A model generated the notes under the pieces. It ran no database searches and was not told the origin of the DNA. It saw only the letters and a program-made list of their open reading frames with translations. From positions 1 through 5,631 of the forward strand of contig JAFWRL010000162.1 in the NCBI GenBank assembly GCA_017520105.1: DNA of 5,631 nucleotides. The letters are read 5' to 3'. This DNA comes from Fibrobacter sp. Lineage in GTDB: Bacteria > Fibrobacterota > Fibrobacteria > Fibrobacterales > Fibrobacteraceae. Both the position numbers and the translations under genes were made by a program. Positions 1 through 5,631 of the stretch are shown piece by piece. Each line of letters opens with the position of its first letter. The first letter of the stretch is position 1.

Positions 1-1
1 T

Positions 2-1708
2 GTTTTGGTCGATGATTTTGAAGATGGCGACAACGAAAGCAAAATTGGCGATTACTGGTACACCTATGACGACAAAGGCAACAACGGCGCCTCCGTTATC
101 ACGACTCCGCTAAACGACGAAGATAACATTATTCCAGGACGCGTCAACAACGGTTCCAATTATGCGTTGCAAGTGAACTACACGCTTGACAAGGGCGAAT
201 ACGAATATGACCCGTATGTGGGCTGGGGCCTGCAAATCGCTCCTAACGATGCCAACGCTCGTTTTGGCGGCATTACCTACTGGTACAAGGGCGGTGCGCA
301 CGAAGTGCATATCGAAACTTCCGACGTGTTGGACTACGACGTTCATCTGGCAAAAATGCCGGCATCCCGCACTTGGAAGCAGGCTGTTGTCCGCTTCAAA
401 GACTTAGTCCAAGGCGGTTGGGGCGTTGAAGTTCCCTTCGAAGCCAAGAACATCATGGCTATCAGTTTCCAAGCCAAAGGCAACAGAACTAAAGTCATCT
501 CCGATTCTCTCTTTATAGACAACATTTATCTGCAAGATTCCACGGAAGTCGAAAAAGACAAACCCGATATGGAAATCAAGGATCCCGTGATTCCGGAAGT
601 GGCATTCACCGAAGCCGAAATTACAGTAACAAACCCGCTGCAAGAAAAAGCGATGAAGTACTTGAACAAGGGCGTAAGCTTCACCAACTGGCTTGAAGAC
701 GCCAACGGCAAATTCAAGAAGTTCGAATTTGGAGAAAAGGATATCCAGATTCTCGCCGAAAACGGATTCAAGAGCATCCGTTTGCCGATTGACCTTGATT
801 TGTACGCCACGAACCGCGATGCATTTGTCAAAGGCACCGATGCAGAACTCAAGTTCGATGACGATACGTTGTTCATGGTTCTCGATTCCTTCGTCGAATG
901 GACCGGCAAGCACAACATGTCCTTTGTCATTGACTACCACGAATATGACAACAGCTACAACTTGACAAGCGCAAAGGATTCGAACTACGTCAAGATGATG
1001 GCGGAAGTGTGGAAGCATGTCGCCGCGCACTATGCCGAAAACACTCGCGAAGACGTGTTCTTCGAACTGTTGAACGAACCCGACATGTCTGACGGAAAGG
1101 TCACGGCAGCCCTTTGGACAACCGCCGCACAGGCTATAATTGACGCTATCCGTTCGGTCAACACCAAACAGACGCTACTCTTTGGCGATGTCAAGTGGTA
1201 CTCCATTACCGAACTTGCCAAGCGCACTCCGTTCGCTGACAACAACATCATCTACGTTATCCACACTTACGAACCGTTCGCATTCACGCATCAAGGCGGT
1301 TCCTGGACGGATTACGCGACAATCAAGGGACTTCCGTTCCCTTATGACCCGGCCAAGTGGTCCACCGTTTCGGGCGACTTCGGCGTGACCGCCAGTACGA
1401 AATCTTATGTAAAGACGGCCATCAAGAACTACTACAAAGCCGGCAACAAAGAAGCCATCATGGTTGAAATGTTGAAGGCCAAGAAGTGGGCCGCAACGAA
1501 CAACGTTCCAGTCATTATCAACGAGTTCGGCGCACTCAACCTGCGTTCCACCGCAGAATCCCGCCTCAACTACTTGACTGCCATGCGTGAAATATGCGAT
1601 ACGCTTCAGATTCCGTGGACGCATTGGGGCTACACCGGCAACTTCTCCGTCATCGAGGACGGCAAGCTGATTGAGGGCTTGGACAAGGCGCTCGGCGTCG
1701 GCAAGTAA
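2..1708 (+). CDS. GH5 endoglucanase-type glycoside hydrolase with N-terminal CBM11-like module, 5' truncated
   Basis: A secreted-type enzyme expected to hydrolyse beta-1,4-glucan or a related plant beta-glucan. The frame is already open at bases 2-4, before the TTG at base 5, so the real start and presumably a signal peptide lie left of the window; residues here count from that TTG. Residues 1 to about 177 look like a CBM11-type beta-sandwich: it opens VDDFEDGD and ends SLFIDNIYLQ, as such modules do. A charged linker (about 178-205) follows, then a GH5 barrel (about 206-567). GH5 landmarks are SIRLP (Arg259), DYHEY (His312), LLNEP with acid/base Glu358, VIHTYEP (His420, Tyr422), INEFG with nucleophile Glu507, and Trp541 near the end. 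All expected catalytic residues are present, so it should be active. The protein stops directly after the barrel, with no C-terminal sorting or basic module. Substrate (cellulose, lichenan, xyloglucan or mannan) cannot be fixed from this; the family call is firm, the CBM family likely. Confidence 0.93.
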   Translation, partial: VLVDDFEDGDNESKIGDYWYTYDDKGNNGASVITTPLNDEDNIIPGRVNNGSNYALQVNYTLDKGEYEYDPYVGWGLQIAPNDANARFGGITYWYKGGAHEVHIETSDVLDYDVHLAKMPASRTWKQAVVRFKDLVQGGWGVEVPFEAKNIMAISFQAKGNRTKVISDSLFIDNIYLQDSTEVEKDKPDMEIKDPVIPEVAFTEAEITVTNPLQEKAMKYLNKGVSFTNWLEDANGKFKKFEFGEKDIQILAENGFKSIRLPIDLDLYATNRDAFVKGTDAELKFDDDTLFMVLDSFVEWTGKHNMSFVIDYHEYDNSYNLTSAKDSNYVKMMAEVWKHVAAHYAENTREDVFFELLNEPDMSDGKVTAALWTTAAQAIIDAIRSVNTKQTLLFGDVKWYSITELAKRTPFADNNIIYVIHTYEPFAFTHQGGSWTDYATIKGLPFPYDPAKWSTVSGDFGVTASTKSYVKTAIKNYYKAGNKEAIMVEMLKAKKWAATNNVPVIINEFGALNLRSTAESRLNYLTAMREICDTLQIPWTHWGYTGNFSVIEDGKLIEGLDKALGVGK

Positions 1709-1729
1709 AAATCACACCTTAAAACCCCT

Positions 1730-1758
1730 AAAGGCCACGCAGAAATGCGTGGCTTTTT
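1730..1758 (+). terminator. Intrinsic terminator of the GH5 gene
   Basis: A perfect 8-bp stem, GGCCACGCA-type left arm (1734-1741) and TGCGTGGC right arm (1746-1753), closes a GAAA tetraloop. It extends at its base through A-T pairs (1730-1732 with 1755-1757) and runs straight into TTTTT then ATTGTTT. It starts 21 bases after the GH5 stop codon. The stable stem, GNRA loop and T-run are the classical rho-independent arrangement, so I expect most GH5 transcripts to end here. Confidence 0.9.
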
Positions 1759-1855
1759 ATTGTTTAGTTGGGCAAAAGGTACAGTCGATACAGATTGAAA
1801 AAAAACAATTCTTTGAAGTTACTTTTAGAAGAAACAATTTCTTATTTTTTAAAGC

Positions 1856-1870
1856 AGGAATTATATTCCT
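1856..1870 (+). promoter_or_regulatory. Short inverted repeat with a -10-like core; possible promoter/operator for the downstream gene
   Basis: AGGAAT-TAT-ATTCCT is a perfect 6-bp inverted repeat about a 3-base centre. It contains TATATT (1862-1867), which resembles a -10 hexamer, within the AT-rich gap. No good -35 is visible at 17 bases upstream (TTCTTA at 1839-1844). A second perfect 6-bp inverted repeat, AAGAAA-caa-TTTCTT, sits at 1829-1843. If transcription began near 1874, the leader to the ATG at 1961 would be about 87 bases and would include the hairpin at 1887-1906. AT-rich DNA yields such motifs by chance, so this is only a candidate. Confidence 0.22.
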
Positions 1871-1886
1871 CATCTCCTCCAAATAG

Positions 1887-1911
1887 CCGCATGAGCAATC
1901 GTGCGGTTTTT
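1887..1911 (+). terminator. Terminator-like hairpin in the leader of the downstream gene (back-up terminator or attenuator)
   Basis: CCGCATGA (1887-1894) pairs with TCGTGCGG (1899-1906) through eight pairs including one G-T wobble. It closes a GCAA tetraloop and is followed by TTTTT (1907-1911). The form is that of a rho-independent terminator on the + strand; there is no A-run on the left side, so it is not bidirectional. It lies about 130 bases after the first terminator and 49 bases before the start of the large gene. It may catch read-through from the GH5 gene. If the promoter of the next gene is upstream of it, it would instead act as an attenuator. Confidence 0.6.
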
Positions 1912-1937
1912 CTGTATGTACACCTTTTTCTGTGTAC
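1907..1937 (+). repeat. Imperfect direct repeat with internal inverted repeat in the leader
   Basis: TTTTTCTGTATGTAC (1907-1921) is repeated as TTTTTCTGTGTAC (1925-1937), identical apart from two missing bases. The same stretch also holds an inverted repeat, GTACAC (1918-1923) and GTGTAC (1932-1937), around an 8-base pyrimidine loop. The first copy supplies the T-run of the preceding hairpin. It could arise from a small tandem duplication or be a protein- or RNA-binding site; nothing here decides between these. Confidence 0.4.
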
Positions 1938-1960
1938 TCCCAAATTTCTAAATTACTATT

Positions 1961-4900
1961 ATGAAACTAACGATTAAGAGCATTATTGCAGCCTGTTCCG
2001 CCTTATTTTGGGCGGGAGCTGCAAACGCAGCCGGATTTTACGGAAACCAAAGCGATATCAAGTGGAAAACCGTTGGCACGGAACATTTCCAGTTCATTTA
2101 TCCCGCCGAATATTCAACACATGCCGCAAAAGTTTCCGCCTACGCAGAAGCAGTCTATGATTCTGTCACAAGCCGTTACCACAAAGCGCTCCCAGGTCGC
2201 GTCAGCGCCGTCTTGAACAACGCCCTTTACAGTAACGGAAGCGCCATCCCCAGCGAAAACGCCCTAAATCTTTGGCTCACCAACTGGGATTTCAAAATCC
2301 GCAGCAGCCACGGTTGGATATCGGATGTCGTGACACACGAATTCAGCCACCTTGTGAGCATCGAAAGCGGTGCCAAGATTGTCCCCAATCTTTACGGTTT
2401 TCAGTTCAGCTATTCCGATTACTACAACGAACGCACGAGAACAGACTTTGTCACAATGATTCCGTTCACGCTGCAACCGCTTTGGTTTGCAGAAGGAACC
2501 GCCCAATACGAATCCGCACGAATGGGATTTGACACCTGGGATTCGCACCGCGATATGCTTCTCCGCACGGCGGCGCTCAGTGACAGTCTTATGCCTCTCC
2601 CCTACATGCACGATTTCTCCGACAATTCGCTGTTAGGGGAACTTGGCCCCTACACACAAGGTTTTTCCCTCGTGCTTTACATCGCAAAGCATTACGGTGA
2701 CGAAGCGATTCCGAATATTTGGAAGGAACTCGGACGCCCCTACCGAGCCACACTCAACGGTGCCATTCAAAAAGTCCTAGGCATCAGCGAAGATGAACTC
2801 TACGATGCATGGAAAAAAGAAATTACGGAACACTACAAAGCACAAAAAGATTCTCTCGGCACTTTGGTCGAAGGCATCAAAATGACCAAGGACGCATACT
2901 GGCAGGATTTCCCCGTCGTGAGCGGAAACCACCTCTATGGAATTTCAAACTTTGGCGGGCTCTGGTTTGACGGAAGTGTTTTCAAGATTCCGCTGAAGGA
3001 CACTTTACAGACGAGAGATAGTACAGCGGCAATCACGGACTCCAGTAAAGCAGATTCCAGCAATATCATCGACGGAGTGGAAATCGGCGATATAGAAATC
3101 GAAAACGAAACCGCAGACAGCCTACTCGACATCACGGAATTTGCGAAATCTGGTTTCAGGGCGAAAAAGCCATGGTTTGACAAGGGCATCGACATCTACG
3201 ATGACAGTTTGCACGGCCCTATTCTCGCTTACATCAGCTACCAAAATCGCGACAAGGACGGGCACGCCCACTTTGACGTGGCATTGAGCGATACGAACAA
3301 GAACGAAGTTGCCATCACGTACCTCACTGATGCCGTCTATCCGTCGTTCAACAAGCAGGGAACCGAAATCGTTTTTGCAAGACGAGAACCGTTCAGCACT
3401 CGTTTCGTGTTGAGCAAAGTTCCATTCAATAGCGACTTGAAAAACGTTACCGCCGAAGAGCCAATCGATATATACAAGCCCGATTCTTCGCTCCTCTACT
3501 ACAACATTTATGCTCCCAAGTTCAGCCCGGACGGCAAGCGTATCGCGTTCAGTTTCTTTGACGATGTCCAACGCGGCATAGCCATCATCGACTCGGACGG
3601 CAACAACTTCAAGGTCGTCAGCACTGCAGGTTATGACGAACGCGATGTCGAATGGATTGACAACGACAAAATTATTTTCGCCAGCAACAGGAACAATATT
3701 TTCAACCTTATCGAAAAGGACTTGAATACAGGTAAAGAACGAGTACTCACAAACGTTGTCGGCGGTGCGTTCACTCCAGTTCTCGCGGGCGACACGCTGT
3801 ACTTTACGCAATACGACAAGGACGGGTTCTCGCTCTACAAACTTCCGTACAAGAAAGAAGCCGAGCCTGTATTCCGCGACAGCATTGTCGTTTCAACTCG
3901 CGACAGCGTTTTGCAAATCGCCGACACGATTCAAGTTGCCTGTGCAGATACCGCAAAGGCTGCAGATGACACGACGAATGTCAAAACGGGAGACGCCTCG
4001 GCCACAACAAGCACTACAGATTCCGCCAATTGCACGGTTCCACAAGTCATCTTACGCAAGGACGTTATCAAAGTCGAAGTACGCGACACCATCAAAGTCG
4101 CCGTTACCGACTCGACGCAACGCGAAATCAAACTCTACGGAACGATTCCGCCTAAAGTACATAAGGAAATCGAGCTCGTCGATCGTGAATTTGCAGGCGC
4201 AGAACGCAACTACAAACCTATACCGAACGTACCCCTGTTCGTCCCGATTTTAAGTTTTACCGAAAACGCCCCGAACTTGACCGTCTTTGGCGAAGGCGAA
4301 GTCAAGGCGAAACTCGGCCTCGCAGTCGTTATCAGCGACGCGCTCAAGAAGAACAACGTTCAAATCGGGCTTCTACTTGAACTCGGCAAAGGAATCGATT
4401 ACATCAATAGCGACGGTCTTAACCCCGAACAAGAAAAAGAATTCTTTATCGCATGGGATAACCACAGCACACCTCTTGACCTTGGACTTTCATACAGCTA
4501 CGCGAATTACACCAGCAAGAATACCGTCCGCTACGAGGATGTCAATGCCCACGGCGGCGACAGTCTTGGTATGAATCATTATGCCATTTCAATGCAGGCT
4601 ATCACAGGAACCGCAGGCTACAGCATTTTCAAAACGATTGACACTTTGCAGGCAGCCATCAGTTATGACTGGGCCGATTTCAACCTCTATGAAGACAAAT
4701 TCTCATGGACTTACCAAAAGAAGTTTAGCGCAACGGCTGCATTCGGACTTTACGGCGACAACGAAGGCGAAGGCGGTTCAGGAATCTCCGGGCAAGGGAA
4801 CGGGATGTTCCTTTATTACCAATACGCCAATAGTGACCTCTACCGTCCAGGCACATTCGCCGAAAGTTTCTACGTCACCGAAAGCGGTTCCATCAAGCCC

Positions 4901-5521
4901 AAATACCGCAACTTTACGCTGCACGAATTCGGCCTGAACCTTTACGGAAGCGTGCAAACACCTCTTCTCGGAGCAAGGCTGGCCGCAGGCGGAAAGATTA
5001 CCAACATTTTCAACTGGAACACGGACGCCCCCGAAGACACGTTGGACTCCTACTACTACACGCCGATATTCCTCGACGGTTACCCTTACTTGCGCAGCTC
5101 CGAAGACTACACCCGTGCAGGCACAAAAACAGCCATGGCAGAGCTCCATTACCTCTACCCCATTTACGACGATTGGAGACATGATCTTTGGATTTTATCA
5201 ACTCGTAGTTTGTACGTAGATTTATTTGCGCAGATGGGAGCAGCCTGGAATGGCAAATTCTTTACCAACAAACTTACAAAGCATGAATTTTGGGACCGTT
5301 CTGTGGGTTTGAGTTTCCGCATGAGCAACAAGATTTGGGGAAACATCCCATTCGATATTTCGCTTACATTCGCCCGCGCACTCAGCCGCATTGACGAAGA
5401 CGAAGATTTACGCGGAGGCTACAAACTGAATCCGATTGGTCTATCGTTTTTGCCCAAGAGCCTACGCCCGACGAGAATCAAGTTCTCCATCGGGATGGGG
5501 TTTGTTAATTCCTGGCAGTAG
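1961..5521 (+). CDS. Exported gluzincin metallopeptidase / TolB-like beta-propeller / outer-membrane beta-barrel fusion protein
   Basis: A large protein expected in the outer membrane. Residues 1-23 are a signal peptide: basic start MKLTIK, hydrophobic core, cleavage after ANA. Residues about 30-300 resemble the peptidase MA family: zinc site HEFSH (His126, Glu127, His130), with the third ligand Glu178 in WFAEGTAQYE. About 317-632 form a propeller in which I count six blades, the clearest being YAPKFSPDGKRIAF (517-530); an acidic insert (about 346-392) splits blade one from blade two. A Thr/Ser/Asp-rich linker spans about 634-735. Residues about 755-1181 alternate aromatic and polar residues like a beta-barrel and end KFSIGMGF, a typical last-strand signal. 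Five more residues, VNSWQ, follow. The ATG is chosen because it precedes the signal peptide directly, although no clear Shine-Dalgarno is visible. It is separated from the GH5 gene by terminators. The substrate is unknown. Domain calls are from motifs, with the barrel the least certain. Confidence 0.85.
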   Translation: MKLTIKSIIAACSALFWAGAANAAGFYGNQSDIKWKTVGTEHFQFIYPAEYSTHAAKVSAYAEAVYDSVTSRYHKALPGRVSAVLNNALYSNGSAIPSENALNLWLTNWDFKIRSSHGWISDVVTHEFSHLVSIESGAKIVPNLYGFQFSYSDYYNERTRTDFVTMIPFTLQPLWFAEGTAQYESARMGFDTWDSHRDMLLRTAALSDSLMPLPYMHDFSDNSLLGELGPYTQGFSLVLYIAKHYGDEAIPNIWKELGRPYRATLNGAIQKVLGISEDELYDAWKKEITEHYKAQKDSLGTLVEGIKMTKDAYWQDFPVVSGNHLYGISNFGGLWFDGSVFKIPLKDTLQTRDSTAAITDSSKADSSNIIDGVEIGDIEIENETADSLLDITEFAKSGFRAKKPWFDKGIDIYDDSLHGPILAYISYQNRDKDGHAHFDVALSDTNKNEVAITYLTDAVYPSFNKQGTEIVFARREPFSTRFVLSKVPFNSDLKNVTAEEPIDIYKPDSSLLYYNIYAPKFSPDGKRIAFSFFDDVQRGIAIIDSDGNNFKVVSTAGYDERDVEWIDNDKIIFASNRNNIFNLIEKDLNTGKERVLTNVVGGAFTPVLAGDTLYFTQYDKDGFSLYKLPYKKEAEPVFRDSIVVSTRDSVLQIADTIQVACADTAKAADDTTNVKTGDASATTSTTDSANCTVPQVILRKDVIKVEVRDTIKVAVTDSTQREIKLYGTIPPKVHKEIELVDREFAGAERNYKPIPNVPLFVPILSFTENAPNLTVFGEGEVKAKLGLAVVISDALKKNNVQIGLLLELGKGIDYINSDGLNPEQEKEFFIAWDNHSTPLDLGLSYSYANYTSKNTVRYEDVNAHGGDSLGMNHYAISMQAITGTAGYSIFKTIDTLQAAISYDWADFNLYEDKFSWTYQKKFSATAAFGLYGDNEGEGGSGISGQGNGMFLYYQYANSDLYRPGTFAESFYVTESGSIKPKYRNFTLHEFGLNLYGSVQTPLLGARLAAGGKITNIFNWNTDAPEDTLDSYYYTPIFLDGYPYLRSSEDYTRAGTKTAMAELHYLYPIYDDWRHDLWILSTRSLYVDLFAQMGAAWNGKFFTNKLTKHEFWDRSVGLSFRMSNKIWGNIPFDISLTFARALSRIDEDEDLRGGYKLNPIGLSFLPKSLRPTRIKFSIGMGFVNSWQ

Positions 5522-5533
5522 CCAGGAATTAAC
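5504..5533. repeat. Perfect 13-bp inverted repeat spanning the stop codon
   Basis: GTTAATTCCTGGC (5504-5516) and GCCAGGAATTAAC (5521-5533) are exact reverse complements around the 4-base loop AGTA. The stop codon TAG (5519-5521) begins in the loop. The left arm encodes the last residues of the barrel protein. In RNA it would form a strong hairpin, but no T-run follows, so it is not a standard intrinsic terminator. It might still stabilise the 3' end of the message. It could also be the edge of an inserted repeat. Confidence 0.85.
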
Positions 5534-5535
5534 CG

Positions 5536-5597
5536 CTTCGCCGGCGGCTCGGTCATGATCATGCAAGCATGATCGCGACTCTCGCCTTAGGGCGAAG
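5536..5597. repeat. Nested GC-rich imperfect palindrome, REP-like
   Basis: Pairing is nested over 62 bases. CTTCGCC (5536-5542) pairs with GGCGAAG (5591-5597). GGCG (5543-5546) pairs with CGCC (5583-5586), leaving TTAG as a bulge. GTC (5552-5554) pairs with GAC (5577-5579). The core GATCATGC-AA-GCATGATC (5557-5574) is an exact palindrome. It is non-coding, more GC-rich than the intergenic gap upstream, and begins three bases after the perfect inverted repeat. This shape and its position straight after a gene fit a dispersed extragenic palindromic repeat. A second copy is not present in the window, so the repeat status is inferred. Confidence 0.6.
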
Positions 5598-5606
5598 TCA
5601 TCAACA

Positions 5607-5629
5607 GTTGGCAATAAAAGATTCCCAAC
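5607..5629. repeat. Third small hairpin at the right edge
   Basis: GTTGG (5607-5611) pairs with CCAAC (5625-5629), and after one C-C mismatch AAT (5613-5615) pairs with ATT (5621-5623), leaving an AAAAG loop. No T-run is seen before the window ends. It continues the run of palindromes after the barrel gene. It may belong to the same repeat cluster or to the 3' region of a gene beyond the window. Confidence 0.35.
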
Positions 5630-5631
5630 AA

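Noticed and set aside
5..7. TTG at base 5 as the true start of the GH5 gene
   Set aside because: The frame is open upstream to the window edge, there is no signal peptide, and the CBM begins immediately, so the gene is truncated here.
404..1030. Long minus-strand open frame inside the GH5 gene (208 codons)
   Set aside because: It is antisense to conserved GH5 and linker sequence and its translation shows no recognisable domain; it arises from codon bias of the real gene.
1768..1977. Small + strand open frame of 69 codons across the intergenic gap
   Set aside because: It runs through the terminator-like hairpin and into the signal-peptide codons of the real gene, is AT-rich and low complexity, and has no ribosome site.
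3122..3811. Minus-strand open frame of 229 codons inside the propeller region
   Set aside because: It overlaps clear propeller motifs on the + strand and has no recognisable features of its own.
5504..5533. Perfect hairpin as the intrinsic terminator of the large gene
   Set aside because: The stem is strong but it overlaps the stop codon and no T-run follows (CGCTTCGCC instead), so a rho-independent terminator is not supported.
5587..5631. Minus-strand frame open from the right edge to a TAA at 5587-5589, possibly the tail of a convergent gene
   Set aside because: Only 14 codons are visible and they overlap the palindromes, so a real gene end cannot be supported.
1..5631. CRISPR array, tRNA, rRNA or insertion sequence
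   Set aside because: I saw no regularly spaced repeats, no tRNA cloverleaf, no rRNA-like conserved stretch and no transposase coding sequence.

Overview
The window looks like a piece of a Gram-negative, plant-fibre-degrading bacterium, most likely Fibrobacter (F. succinogenes or a relative). This is inferred from a secreted-type CBM11-like/GH5 cellulase beside a very large outer-membrane protein with a signal peptide, and from the codon and amino-acid style. No marker gene is present, so the taxon is a judgement and not a proof.

Layout: bases 2-1708 (+) hold the 3' part of a GH5 glycoside hydrolase gene with an N-terminal CBM11-like carbohydrate-binding module; its true start lies left of the window. 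A strong intrinsic terminator (1730-1758) closes it. The 252-base gap to the next gene is AT-rich and has no convincing gene. It contains several short inverted repeats and a second terminator-like hairpin (1887-1911) that lies only about 50 bases before the next start codon, so it may be a leader attenuator or a back-up terminator.

Bases 1961-5521 (+) encode an 1186-residue exported protein. I read it as signal peptide, gluzincin (peptidase MA-like) metallopeptidase domain with HEFSH and a downstream AEGTAQYE glutamate, a six-bladed TolB/PD40-like beta-propeller, a Thr/Ser/Asp-rich linker, and a C-terminal outer-membrane beta-barrel. This three-part fusion is the most interesting gene in the window.

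The last 130 bases are non-coding apart from the final codons. They hold three consecutive palindromes. The first, a perfect 13-bp inverted repeat, begins exactly at the codon after the natural-looking C-terminal Phe of the barrel and carries the stop codon across its loop. The second is a nested GC-rich imperfect palindrome of about 62 bases, resembling a REP-like repeat. This suggests that a palindromic repeat rewrote the 3' end of the barrel gene.

The two genes are co-oriented but separated by two terminator-like hairpins, so they are probably independent transcription units. Both products would act outside the inner membrane: the first on plant beta-glucans, the second at the cell surface or in the periplasm on an unknown peptide substrate.
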